A stretch of DNA of 64,000 bases from contig JACDOX010000112.1 in the NCBI GenBank assembly GCA_014549065.1, positions 1,697,347 to 1,761,346 of the forward strand. The letters run 5' to 3'. The notes beneath the pieces were generated by a model. It was not told the origin of the DNA. It ran no database searches and was given only the letters and a program-made list of their open reading frames with translations. Origin of the DNA: Cardinalis cardinalis (lineage: Eukaryota; Chordata; Aves; Passeriformes; Cardinalidae). Of the stretch, positions 27,401 to 39,455 are shown in pieces. The position numbers and the translations under genes are program-made. How positions within the stretch are numbered: position 1 is the stretch's first letter; each line of letters begins with the position of its first letter.

Positions 27401-29599
27401 GCAAATAAACTTCCACAAAGAATGCTGAGTTGTAATGCTGCTCCCAGCTGGTTTGGGGAACATTGTTCTGTTGGAAACCATATTTCATGGTCTGTAACTN
27501 TGACAGAGTTTTCTGAAGATGGCCAAGCATGTGGGAACACTTCTCAGTCCCTGGAAGCNAATGGTTGCTCCTCAGCACAGATTTACAATTTAATTGAAAA
27601 ATAAAAAAAGAGAGAAAGAGAAGAAATTTTATTAACACTGCTCTTAATCACCAAAGCTTTAGCTGGAAACTACCTGGTTTTGCCACCCAAGCCATAACAT
27701 GTATTAGAGGACTGACAGTAGAAAGAACCAGAGAGGAGAACAAAATAAGAATGGGGTAAATGATGGACTCACTTGCTCAGGAGCAACTCCATAACATAAA
27801 TAGCTACTCTGCATTTATGTGGCTGCAGAGGCTCAGTTTGTCCCAGTGCCTTCTCAACACTGAACATTTGTCCTGTTTTCTAATCTTTAGGACGTTCCTC
27901 TAGAACGTGTTCTGTCAAGCTCTTACTTGTCCTGTTTGCAAGATATATCAGGAAACATCNCTAAAAAGAGACATCAGTCTGTGGCACGGAATTCTCTCTG
28001 GGAAATAATCTGCTGTGCTGCAGGTTGTGTAGGGGAGAGGTGTTACCATTCAGGAGTTGTCCCATTCAAAAACTGCTGAAGCAAAAAGCAAAAATTCTCA
28101 GAGTCAACCCTGAACCAAAGTCCCAGCCANCATCAGGGAGCCCTTTTCTGTTAGAAGAGCCTCTTTTCTGTTAAGACTTCCATCCAAGGTTATCTGAACA
28201 CTTGCAATCAAATGGCATTTTGTGCTAACATTAATCCTGGTGTCCTGGCCACATTCCAGTNTGAGCAACAACATTCTGCCAACCTAAATTCCTCCAGAGG
28301 TTTCAGTAGGATGGAATTTTCTCCTTCTTTTTTGTCTTCCATTTCTGGGTAGTTAATTCTGGACAGTGCAAAAGACTGACCACCTTCCAACTCAGCACTG
28401 GCAGCACCTCTATCAGGAGGAAAGTGGACCTTCAAGTGAGAAGGACCAAAATCCTGCATGAAAACAGATAATTAATAATAAATGGCTTTTAAAACACTTC
28501 AGTGCTTTTCTTTTAAATTCTGGTATCAGCTGAAAATGCAGAGTTGGAATACTACTGACACCTCTGAGAAAGTTTATCAGCAATCCCAGCAATCAGAAGG
28601 GAGAGGTGCCTTTTAACTTCTAATCAATACACTTGTGACACAAATGAAAGGGAGATGTTACATAAGGAGGTTTTTTCCACTGGAGAGAGCCCTGACAGGC
28701 AGTTATTGCACTGAGGAGAGGAAGTCACCCAGATGGACTCTCCGTCACACTAATGAAGCCATCTCATAACTGTAACAGAGACCTCATGTATCTGCTGTGA
28801 CACTNAGCAAATCTGGGCATGAATAAATAGCCAAAGTCCAATTGAATTAACCTCCAGCTGATCAGCCCTNCTAAACAAATTATCCTAAACTCTGAACAAG
28901 ATCAGAAGGACTGGCACAGGCCAGAATCATGTGGCAGGAGTGTTAATTCAGTTTAACAAGTTTAAAACTAATCCTCTAGTGTTCTCAGATGTCAGGGTTT
29001 CAGGGCAAACTAGTTCCAAAATGCTCTTGGAAGGGTTAGAAAAGGAGGCTCACATGAAATTGAGAACAAAAACAAGAGCTCAGCCTAGAGTCACCTAAAG
29101 ATACAGAAGAAAAATTGCAAATGCAGAGAATAGAAGTATTTAGGTAGAACATTTCTTACTGAAACAGAAGAGAGCAGGAAAATAACATTGATTTCCTCAT
29201 GGAATATTCCAACCTCATTTCCAGGATGAAACTTAAAAAGTTGATAGCATATCTGCCTTTTTTAATTATCATGTTTCTTGTGCAGAAACAGGAGATAAGC
29301 ACCTATGAAATAAGGGACAATACTCCATTTTAATGCCATTTTCTCCAGTATATAATTGTATTTTCTTCTAAGAGTACATTTGTACAGTCCATCAAAAGCA
29401 CAATTAAATTATCACAAACTTCGGTTCATTACTTAGAATGGCACTAACAAACAACTTCAGTACTTGCTTCTTTTTATGTTGATTCATAAAAGAATTTATA
29501 TGGTCAGTTAAAATTAACTTTGAACTTCAACTTTAACCGACCCAATATTTTGCAGGGCTTTGGAATATTAAATCTGCTTCCAANAGGAAATATTTATTT
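21443..29599. other. Noncoding interval, no gene recognised
   Basis: AT-rich sequence without recognisable exons. A small CG-containing patch with two CAGCTG E-boxes lies at about 22,570-22,630. A short imperfect repeat (TTTTCTGTTA twice) is near 28,145-28,172. Confidence 0.55.
25789..25838. repeat. Short tandem duplication of about 24 bp
   Basis: GTGTGAGATGCACAGCACCA occurs twice in immediate succession. Confidence 0.85.
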
Positions 29600-31150
29600 G
29601 ATTACTCTCTAGACACAGGAGGAGATGTAGTAAACTCCACAAGTTTTCTGAAATGGAGATAACCAGGATTAGAAACTCNTCTAAAAACAAACTCCTGCAG
29701 TACGTGCACATGATGCCTTAGAAAATCTTTCAAATCACAACAATCTTCATAAATGTATTTCCAATCTTCTATTATAGGTAGGTCCTTCAATGGAGCTCCC
29801 AGATTCCTAAAATCTCTCTCTTTTCAGTGAGTCTGCTTAGTTTAGGCAGATGAAGACAGAAATCTGAGAGTCTCTGTGGCCCACTAAAGGACACCNGCCT
29901 GCACTCTCCTGCCTTGCCATGGAATGTCTTTGTGCAAGGCTGACTTGGATTCTTTACTGTGGCTTCAGTTTTATGTGCTCAACTTAAGCACCAGGCAGCA
30001 TGATAATTTTGATTAGATGGCAAACAAATTTAATGTATCATGAAAGAGACANTCAGACACCAGGCAATTCCACCATCTTCAATATCTTCAACACATACAG
30101 AACTTAAAAATCAGATTAGGCCAATTTTCACCTAATATTCAGAAGTAATTCATAAATCATTTTGTTATTGTTTCATTGGCAAGGCATTGTTGCCCATTTT
30201 GTTGAGAACTGCGTGAATGCTTCCACATATTTGAGTGTTGAAAACAAATACTCCTGTAATTTGAAACTTTTGTTACATAACCCTCAAAATGGAATCAAGA
30301 CTTGTCTACTGTGTACTTTGCTGTTATTTATGCAGTATATAAATGCAAGGTAAATATTTATTCTCATTTTCTACTGTGTGCTCTGACTGATATCTCCAAA
30401 AGTTAACAGCAGCATTATGAACTGCAAATGATGACACATTGTCAAAGTTGAAACCATTTGGTTAGATGCCTCTTACATTCTCAAATATTCCCAATGTAAT
30501 TTCATAACTGTCTTGAACATAATGAGGCAATGGATTTTTCCTCCTTCAACTGTGTAACAATGAACAACTATTAGAACCACTTTATTATTTCCAGAGTTTG
30601 AGGGATCAGTGGCCACAGAGAAAGTATGCCCTTTTCAACCAAGTTTTTAATTGTTTTCTCACTTGAAAGAGGAGCTAATTTATTACTGGCAGCACAGAAG
30701 GCATTTGTCTCATCAAGATATATCATTTTAACTGTGGGTGAATTCTAGACAACACCACTATTTAATTTGCTGTCACAATTAAGTGATTTATAGGACTGAC
30801 TATACTATTAGCATCATACTAATACTCTGACATTCTCGTAACTTCTGCAAGGGCCATGGAGTTATTTCAGTGCTTTCACACCTCTCAGGAACAGAGGGGT
30901 GTGAGTTTTACTCTTAGAAGCTCCGCCACAGTAATTTTTANAATCCACTCCATTTGCATGTTGTCTTCCATCTGACAGATCACCACAAGCACCTGAAAAT
31001 CTCCTACATAAACTATAGTGAGCTTTAAGGCAATTACTGCNGTCTTTACTGATCCATGGAAATAATTCCTTTGGCCACTGCAGCAACACAAAGCTTCTGC
31101 TGCTCTCAGAGTAGATCTGCTGATGGATGATACCATCCACAGGCGCTGTC
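29600..31150 (-). pseudogene. Decayed hAT-type transposase-like sequence
   Basis: On the minus strand, three successive peptide blocks in different frames match the order of conserved blocks in vertebrate hAT transposase-derived proteins (ZNF862/KIAA1586-like). They are SVATDPSNSGNNK near 30620-30580 (family pattern ATDASNKGN.K), VSSFAVHNAAVNFWRYQS near 30440-30385 (family pattern LSAFGADNANVNFG), and a C..IHAVLNK...NAL block near 30240-30180 (family pattern C.AHI.HN...AL). Stops and frame changes separate them. Further minus-strand open pieces at 29602-29790 and 30862-31152 may belong to it but are not recognisable alone. This is by-eye matching; the limits are soft. Confidence 0.5.
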
Positions 31151-34100
31151 ATGGTTGTGATCTATGAGGGGCTGTTATTTGACAAATGAAAATTATGTAA
31201 ACAGTACTCAAACTCAATCTTGCCTCATGATGACTCTGTCTGTTCCATACCCCCTGCCTACAGTGCCCAGAACAGCCAGCTGTTATCTCATGATAAACAT
31301 CGAGGATAAAATTATCATCAGACAGCACCAGGTTGTCTGCATGATGTAATCCTGACTCTTTTAGGTAGCTGGAGCTCTTTTAGTTCTCTTAGGTAGTCTG
31401 GAGTGTTTCTGGAGGTGTATCTCACACTTTTCCAGAGAGTCATTCTCATTTCAGTGGTTGCTGAAATAATTTTTGCAGAAATTTTTGCAAAGAAGTCTAA
31501 GATGTGCTGGTTTTAAGGGTACTGAATATATGAAAAACACAGCTGCTTGAGATCAAGCACCCCAAAAACTTTTCAGCAAAGTCCTTCTGCAGGTGTGACT
31601 TGCTTCACTCTTGCTAGGCTCTGCAACCTCAGCAGGAGCCCCTTCCCAAAATTCTCCCCCAGCACCAAAGTTGCTCCTCTCTCCTCTCAGCCCCATGGAT
31701 CTGTAATCCTCCTCCCCCAGCCTGCAGAGCAGCTCAGAAAACACCAATGACACAGCATAAAAAAGTCCTACATGGGCTGGAGTACTCCTCTATTTATAGG
31801 TCGCTAAATCTGACTAAAAAAAACTTCCACAGAGCACCAGTCAAATTGCTACCTAGATGTTTCCAGGCCCAGCCAGGGCATGCTGGCTTACTGCCATGTT
31901 TTTAAATCCTACCCTGTGCATTGAGCTTTCTCAGGAAAATCTGCTAGCGCTCATATGTGGGCTGTTACTATTGACACAAACATTAATGAACATTCCCCTA
32001 TTGCTTCCTTACTAAGCTGCAAGTGCAAGAAACCAAAACAATAACATGACCTGACAGTCTCAGGCATGTAAGCACGTCCAGCACTTCTATTTCAGATGTG
32101 CAGCTGAGTGCAGCTCACTAAGAAAGGGAACAATTTGGGTTTAAGTGTTCTGTTTGTTTTTTCTTCTAACACTATGGTTTTTTGCTGGCTGAATTCTACN
32201 CTGGGAAAAAAAATGTTTCATCAACAACAAAGTAGGTTGGAGTGGTTCTGCAATGCCTGATGGATTGGCTGAGCCTTCTTCTCACACAATCAATGAAATA
32301 AGAGATGTTCCAAACAATAAGAGCCATGGGGACAACTTCAGAACAAAGNAAACCTCTTAGAATTGTCTCTCAGAATAAGAACTGATAATCTTGTTATCCT
32401 AGGGAGCACAGCAAAGGGACCAACGCACAAAAGAGCCAGAATCCCCTCATCTTCCTTCAAAATATGAGCACATAAACTGAGAGCCTCAGAGCTTTAACTC
32501 TGCGACGCTGTTCAGGTATCACTTAATCCTGGACACATCTGAACTCCTCAGCAGCTCACACTCCAACCTCAGGCTCCCCTGCACATCTGATGTCCCGTGT
32601 GCAGAAGCAGCTGAGCTGTGGTCATGTTTGGCAGGCTCATACCTCCATCAGGAGGAGCTCTAGAAACCCAGAGATAAACCAACCGATTTCAGGAGCAGCA
32701 GGGGTGACTCCTGACTGCAGACAGTGGGGTTCAAAGTTGTTTCCACTCTGCACCAAAGGCCAAAGCCTCTCTCTGATGACTGCAGACGGCCAGCCAGGGA
32801 GACCCGACTGCCGGGCTAAACAGNCCCAGGTGAGCTCCTCTCCCTGCCTCCCCCAGGGCATCGATTCACAATCATTTCTGAACACAGTCTCTTCCAGACT
32901 AATTAAATGCAGTGGGGATGGCTTGAAAGGAGAAATCCAGGAGGTGAATTTCTGCCATTCTTCTNCTCCTTTTACAATGGCCCCATGGAGAGAGCCCTCA
33001 CACAACCCCGCACCACCCATACCCCCGACCTTGCTGTGACAGTACTAAGAGGAAAAGGAGAGTTCTGATANTGTCTGGCCCGAGGAATGTACTCACAGGC
33101 AGCTCCACTTCATGTACCTGATTTATAACAAGGGTCAGAATAATTCCCAAGCAGCTCCTGCATCAGGGAGCAAACTAATTCCTTTCCTCTCTCCTCGGCT
33201 GCGCAGCCCAGAGTCCAGCTGCACCCGAGGTTCCAGCTCACAGTCTATATTCTGAATCATAAAAGATACAAGAGAGAAATCTAAACTGGAGAAGTAATAA
33301 CCTGTAAACTAATAAACCAACCCAGCACTTTGATGGTGAGGCACTCCCCAGAGCANGGATTATTAATGGGTGTCCTGAAACACTGTGTGTCTATGTTCNA
33401 GAGCAGTGGGAAATATTTCTGATGCTCTGCAGATCTTACACATATGTTCTTATAAAATCAGTTCAGATAAATGCAAAGACTAACATAAAAGCAGCCTTCT
33501 TCCAGTCTACACACANAGAGGCACTTAAGCAGTTTAAAAAGAAAAGCAGTACAAAACTGCTTGAATAAATAATATTAAAGGTATTAAGCTGCAATACTAG
33601 GAGTAGTTTTGCTTGTCAAAGTATGGGGCTNCACAGTCATTGATTTTCTCTTATAATTGAGATAGTGACATGCATGACTTATGCTTCTTTGGCAGCGAGT
33701 GCATGGTGACGGAAGAAGGGATCTTGAAATCCTGTGAAATCTCCAGCTGAGGATTTGATGGCTCTGAAACTGCTGTCGGTCTTGATTCTTTATTTCCCTC
33801 GAACCATAAAATGGGTTATATTAACAATCTGTTATGATGAAAGACAGTTTATGAAGCTAAATGTAATAATGTTTGCAATGTGATCAGGGATCTGTGGAGG
33901 TAAAGTGTTATAGAAACCAGGAGTGTGAATATGGATACAGATCCTGCTCAGCCAGAAATGCTGGGAAGCAGANGACAGGCAGACAGACTCCATCAGGAAA
34001 GGTCCCATTACCTGTCCTGATGTGTATTCTCAAATCCCCATCCCCTGCCTCGGTCATACAAACAACAGGAGTCATCTCCTTTGTTAATTTTTTAACGTAT

Positions 34101-35197
34101 TCACTTTCAGTGATGAGGATTCAGTGCTCAGTTGCTGCAGCTTGCTATATCCCATCTCAGCTACATGCCAAAATAAGACATCCAACTGACGGAAACTGTG
34201 AAAGACAACTTTTTTTTTTTTGTCCCAAACTAATGCAAAACAGCAAAGAATGGTGTTCCCATGTAAATCTGAACTACAGTGGACTCCCTTTGTTCGCCTG
34301 TCATGTAACAAATAAAATGAAGTCTGGCAAAGATGGCAGGAAGAATCCAGTTCTTTGTATCCTGAAGTAAAGTTACTCTCTGGAGAAGGCAGAGCAGAAA
34401 TAAACTTCTTTATGAGTCAGGAGGTTTTACTGACAATAGCTGCTATTATCTCTGTCAAACAGGCAAAGCCTCGAGTGATTGTGGTTAAGCAAGAAAGAGG
34501 AATGCTGTTTATTCAGTGCTGGAAAACAGACTATTTGCCAGACTGCAAAGAGTACTGAAAAGGTATCGAGTCNCTCTGTTTGAGTTAAACACAAAAATAA
34601 CCTGCTGAATTAAAAGCTTTTCCATGGATCTCTGCTGCTCTCTAACGGTGCCTTAAAGGATTCTCAGCACAAAGTCTATGTGTTCTTCCTGTAATCAAGT
34701 TTTGGTAAAACTTTTAATGCAAAACAAATAAAAGAAGTATTCATGAGGTCCTTCAGAGATGTTACCCGAAGAGATAACCCACAGGTCAGGAAGCTATTGC
34801 TGTACCCATGGCCAGGATATTTGGGATGTAGTGAGGATGCTGGCAAAGGAGAGCTAAAGCATGGGAATGCAGGTTTTGACTGTATNTTATATGAAGCAAT
34901 TGCAGGAGTCTGGGAGGTTGGAAACTTATGGGAAGGGCCAGTTTTCAGGGCTTTGTATAAATTAGAATACAGAATTTTTATTCATGAATACTAATATTTC
35001 AAAGGAAAAAGTTAGCACTGCATTAATTAGGTATATTTAATAGAAACTAATGTTTGCACCTGGGACAGACACATTTGGTTCCACTCTACTCACACAGATG
35101 TCTTTATTTATCCCCCAGTACAGTTCCATCGGGCATCTGCCAATGCTCACNCAGCTAACAGCAAAGCCACTTCCACGATCAAAACCAGCCTTGTTTT
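31151..35197. other. Noncoding interval left of the PSMG3 promoter
   Basis: No gene recognised. TATAAATAG on the minus strand near 31,790 resembles a TATA box but has no supported transcript next to it. Confidence 0.55.
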
Positions 35198-35510
35198 CAT
35201 AGATTCACAGAATGGTTTGGGTTGGAAAGGACCTTAAAGATCATCTTCTTTCACCCTGTCATGACACCTTCCCCTACCCCAGGTTGCTCCNAACCCTGTC
35301 CAACCNGGCCTTNGGCACCTCCAGGGATGGCACAACCTCAGCTGCTCTGGGCAACCNGTGCCAGGGCCTCAGCACCCTTATGGGGAAGTCTGAGTCCTAA
35401 NAGCCAATATACATTTCTTCCCTTTAAGTTTAAAAGCATTCACCTTGTCCTAGCTCTGTCTATGTAAAAAGTTGTCTCCTTTACACAAGCCCCCTTTATA
35501 AACCACTTTT
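35198..35510 (-). mobile_element. CR1 LINE 3'-end fragment
   Basis: The plus strand reads ATAGATTCACAGAATGGTTT, then GGGTTGGAAAGGACCTTAAAGATCATC, then a GGTTGCTC...CCAACC.GGCCTT...CCAGGGATGG...CTCTGGGCAACC.GTGCCAG series. This is the reverse complement of the avian CR1 3' UTR, so the element points left. Several unresolved bases (35291, 35306, 35313, 35356, 35401) cluster here. It ends about 230 bp before the minisatellite in front of PSMG3. Confidence 0.9.
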
Positions 35511-35741
35511 ATAAAGATGGGAGAGCACTCTCGGGGTCTTACAGCATGGCCTAACAAAACCCAGTACTGAGAGCGATCATATCCCATGGGGAAATGGAAG
35601 GAAGAACGATATTCACAGCCCTTCTGGGTCCCCAGGGTCACCCGTCCCCTCACAGCCACTCCCTCATGGTGCAGGGGTGTCCTGCCNGTGACTGCTCCCA
35701 ACTCCCGGCGTGAAACGGGGAGAAACCGGGCGTGGAGGCTG

Positions 35742-36039
35742 CACCGGGGAAAGGGGATCATCCTCGGAGAAAGGGATCATCCCCGGAGAAGGGGTTCATC
35801 CCTGAGGGGTTTATCCCCGGTAGAAGGGGTTCATCCCTGGAGAAGGGGAAATCCCTGAGGGAAGTGGTTCATCCCCAGAGAAGGGGTTCACGCCCGGAGA
35901 AGGGGTTAATCCCAAGAGAAAGGAATCATCCCCGGGGAAAGGATTCATCCTCGGAGAAGGGGATCATCCTCGGAGAAGGGGATCATCCCCAGAGAAGGGG
36001 ATCAGCGCTGAGGGAAGGGGTTCATCCCTGGAGGAGGGT
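35742..36039. repeat. 19-bp minisatellite just upstream of the PSMG3 CpG island
   Basis: About 16 imperfect units of 15-20 bp, most often 19 bp, with consensus CCYCGGAGAAGGGGWTCAT. Two adjacent units around 35950-35990 are nearly identical, while the outer units are more diverged. Because 19 is not a multiple of 3, successive units are read in rotating frames. One plus-strand frame nevertheless stays open from 35732 to 36127. Confidence 0.9.
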
Positions 36040-36560
36040 CCGAGCGCGGGAGCCGTGCCCGGGGCGGGCGAGGGACCGTGAGGACAGCGCGGGGGGGCCG
36101 GACATGGCGCCTTGCCGCGGCGGGTAATGGCGGCGGCGCTGAGGGAAGGGGAGGGGACAGGCCGTGAGGGCAGCGGCTGCCCTGCGCCATCGCCCCCCGC
36201 CGGCTGCGGGAGGGAGAGAGGGAGGGATGGGAAGGGAAAGGAAAAGAAAGGCGCCGCTTCCGCCACGGCGGGGCGGGCCCGGGCGGAGAGCGGCGGCGCA
36301 GCGGGGTTGGCGAGGGTAGGGGCGGTGAGGGCCGCGGCCCGGCGGGGTGGGGGTGGCTGTCTCCGTATCTCTCTCAGGAAAAGCTTGGTGGAGCCGGGGT
36401 GGAAAGCAAGGCTCGAGGTTCGAGGTTTCCCCCTCGGTACCAGCTATCCGCGCTAGCGAGGCCCCTGTCGGAGGCAGTGAGGCCATGCGGGGCAGTGATG
36501 CCGTCGCTGAGGGGCTGCGAAGTCCCGTCCCCGTCCCCCCCCAGTCAGCGGTGCGGGTTT
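36030..36560 (+). promoter_or_regulatory. PSMG3: CpG island / promoter and probable 5' noncoding exon of PSMG3
   Basis: This stretch is dense in CG dinucleotides and GC boxes (for example GGGGCGGGC from 36061) and has no TATA box. Two ATGGCG cores at 36104-36110 and 36127-36134 resemble YY1 sites, which often sit at or just after the start site of housekeeping genes. A CTTCCGCC ETS-like core lies near 36257. The start site and first-exon donor cannot be fixed by eye. GGCG|GTGAGG near 36324 is one candidate donor, with the acceptor at 36684-36685 in front of the coding ATG. Confidence 0.8.
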
Positions 36561-36687
36561 GCACTGAAATTAACTTAACCGTGGGTATTCCAAGTTATGG
36601 GGAGGATTCTCTTTTTTTGTAGCTCGTGGCGCATGTTTTTAATCTAATGTTGTCATACTGTTGTTGTTCTGTTCTTTTTCGGAAGCG

Positions 36688-39054
36688 ATGGAAGCGAGTC
36701 CCATCGTGACGTCCAAGCAGCGAGAGGAGGTGGTGCACGGGGTGCCCACCGAGGTGGTGTGCACGGCCTTCTCCAACTCGGTGCTCGTGGTGGTCACACA
36801 GTACGGCAAGATGGGCACCATCGTCTACGTGGACCCCAACACCATCGGCGACAACGTGGGCAGGCCCTCGCTCACCACGAAGGTGCTGCTGGGCAAGGAT
36901 GAGGTGAGGTGAGAGCGGATGCGAAGCGCAGAGGCAGCAAGGATAAGGGGGAAATGTGGTAGGTGGGGCTGTGCAAGTTGCCAGGGAGTTGATGAATCAC
37001 AGCAGTTAAGCAGTGTTTGAATAGTGATAAGATTAATTTTAAAATGAGGAAAGAGGGGCTCATCAGAAAAGTATGTGTGCTCGTCTGCTCTTGGACATGA
37101 AAGTTTAACTAACCGTGAGTGGTTTGGCGATCTGTTGTTTTTATCCTACAGGATATGGATTGCTTCTGCATGTTTATGGAAANTTTGATAAAGCTCTGTT
37201 GATTTAAGGGTTGCAAGATTAAATATGCAGCCATTGATAACCTTTTTGGGTTTCTGTTCCAGTGAGTTTGTTTTCCTTTTCAGGTCTGTTTTCCCACCCC
37301 CATCCTCCCCTGTCTATGCCAGCCCCATAGTGGACTTTAGTTGCCCACTCCCAAGTGTGCCTGCCAGCACNTTCCCTTGATAAAGTTTAATTTGTTTTGC
37401 TTCAATAAAATGAGGTTTTTATCGACCATTTCACAAAGCTAGAGAGAAAGCAGAAGCAAATGTGTTTCTAAAAGCACNAACTGGTCAAACATTAAAACAG
37501 AAAGTTACAGAGCTACAAGATTATGAGGCTCTCCATCAGGGTTGAAGCTATCATATATTACTTGCTAGCTTTAACTAGAAAAGCTATAGCAACACAAGTT
37601 CCTGATTCTATCCATAACTTCCCCTTGTGGAGTTCTTTCTCTTGANCAATAGTCTTCCCTTTTTGGGAGATATTTTGCTTTCTCTGCTTTGATATCTGCA
37701 AATGCTGACCACCTCCATCCCAAGCTTATTTTGGGTTTTATTTGGAAATGGGAAGTGCTATGTTTACTTTGTTCCATTCTATTTTTAAATAATTTTAACT
37801 AACTGATCTAAAGTTCAAGAGAAGACTTTCGCTAGTTTGCTGCTTTCCTGCTTGTCACTGCTAACATCCTTCTTTGGGATGTTGCACATTTCCAAACAGC
37901 AGCTAAAATCAAGCACACTCATCCTTCTGACAGATACACAGCTCTGGGTGTAAATAAACCCTAGGCAAGCTGGGTGGTTCAAAGCTGTGCTGGATGAAGT
38001 TGAGACTGGGCATGAGAAAACACCTCTTCACCAAGAGTGTGGTCAGACACTGGAANAGGCTTGAGGTGGTGGTTGCTCTGAGCCTGTCAGTGTTTAAGAG
38101 CCATTTGGACAATCCCCTGAATAATGTTTTAACCTGAGCTGTGAGTTGGTCAGGCAGTTGGGCTAGATGCCATTGTAGGTGCCTTCCAAGTGAAATAGTC
38201 AATGCTGTTATAATCTGTTGTTAAAGAAAGCTCATTGAAAAGGTTATGTCCCTTTTTTTGCCTCCTTCAGCCTCACTACTTATTTCTGCTTTTCATTATT
38301 CTATTAAAATAAAAAGCAACATGTCTGTAACACCAGGCATACAGAAACTGTGTATATAACACCATTTGGGGATCTCTAGGAATTACGAAAATAACAGNTT
38401 TTTTTCAGAGCTTGTCGGTGGAACATCCCCTCTTCAGAACAAGTTTTTAAACAAAAAAAACTGTACTTGCAACCTTCCTTAGAAACCTGGCTGTGAAGGA
38501 AATAAAGGCATTTGGATCCACAGCATTTCATATCATTTAACACTGGTGCCATGGTTCAGGTGGGAGGATTATGGAAGGAAAGATTCTCTGTACTGAATTT
38601 CCAAGTTTCCCAGACAGTGCTGAATTCAATTCAAGTGCAGCTCCAGTAAAGTTGTTTCAGGGTGGTGTGGGTGGCTGGCATACTCATGGGACCAAACTCT
38701 TCTCTTTTAAGCTGGTTTAGAAAGTGCTTTTTGAAGTTCCCTGTCCCATGACTTGTCTTTGCTGACCATGTTGGAACTGCTCAGTCTGAGTCCAAGATCA
38801 ACAGGTTCTCCACGTCACCTCGGGGCTCTTCCTCTTCTAACTCCTGCAGGAGGACTATTCCCATCTGTAGGAGTGTACATCTGTATCCCTTTGCTTTTCA
38901 GCCCCTCGTTCATGTTTGTGCCAAAAACCTGGTGGCATTTGTGTCACAGGAAGCTGGGAACAAACCTGTTCTCCTCGCCATGGCTTTAAAGGACAAAACC
39001 ATGGAAGGAATACAGGCTCTACGAGAAGTGATCCGAAGTTGCCAAGTGTGGTGA
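36688..39054 (+). CDS. PSMG3: Proteasome assembly chaperone 3 (PAC3), two coding exons
   Basis: Coding exons are 36688-36903 and 38902-39054, joining in frame to 122 codons plus TGA, the length I recall for the human protein. The donor is GAG|GTGAGG and the acceptor TTTTCAG|CCC; the intron is phase 0 and about 2.0 kb. The N-terminal exon encodes an alternating beta-strand region (TKVLLGKDE at its end). The second exon runs through VAFVSQEAGN and ends LREVIRSCQVW, both hallmarks of PAC3. Family knowledge: PAC3 pairs with PAC4 (PSMG4) in the cytosol and helps build the 20S proteasome alpha-ring, leaving before the core matures; it has no enzymatic residues. The ATG follows a polypyrimidine tract and AG at 36684-36685, so a noncoding first exon upstream in the CpG island is likely. 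Exon 1 is clearly more GC-rich than exon 2. Identification is very secure. Confidence 0.97.
37975..38215 (+). mobile_element. CR1-like LINE 3' fragment in the PSMG3 intron
   Basis: The segment reads CACCTCTTCACCAAGAGTGTGGTCAG, ACACTGGAA.AGGCTTGAGGTGGTGGTTG, CTGTCAGTGTTTAAGAGCCATTTGGACAA, then GTCAGGCAGTTGGGCTAGATG, ATTGTAGGTGCCTTCCAA. This is the order of motifs in the 3' UTR of older avian CR1 subfamilies, in plus orientation. Exact subfamily and edges are not determinable by eye. Confidence 0.65.
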
Positions 39055-39455
39055 AGTTGTGCCATCTGGATTCAAGGAAATGATCCTGAGCCCATGACTC
39101 ATCACCACCTAGTTAAAAGGACTAGAAATGAAAATGATGGAATGTCTTTGTGGTGGTTTTGGACGTCCTGAGGAATTTCATGAATTTTTCTCTACTGTGT
39201 AGAACGTTTGTGGGTTTTATTACTGGGACAGGTTTGCAAGTCCATGTAGACAGTGGTGAGACAAGAGCAATTGTCTCAACATAGGAGAGAAGTGCTACTT
39301 TTNTCATGTTGCGTGGGTCATCTATTTGGGAAAGGGCTCAGCTCTGCATATGTGTCCTGAGGAGCAGCAGATGCCAAGCTCTGTAGCTGTGCCATACCGC
39401 AAAGGGGGAACACCCAGTGCAGAGGGAATAAAGGAAACATTGTCAAATCAAATTT
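39055..39455 (+). other. PSMG3: PSMG3 3' UTR with poly(A) signal
   Basis: After the TGA at 39052-39054 the first canonical AATAAA is at 39427-39432. It is followed by a T/G-rich stretch (TTTTCTTTTTTGCTCTGTG) typical of a cleavage downstream element. A second AATAAA near 39984 could serve a longer isoform. The UTR end is inferred. Confidence 0.6.

Noticed and set aside
29602..29790. Minus-strand open frame with protein-like composition (62 codons)
   Set aside because: Begins only at a non-ATG codon and cannot be identified alone; kept as a possible part of the hAT-like remnant instead of a gene.
31780..31800. TATA-box-like TATAAATAG on the minus strand
   Set aside because: No transcript, exon or LTR edge could be tied to it.
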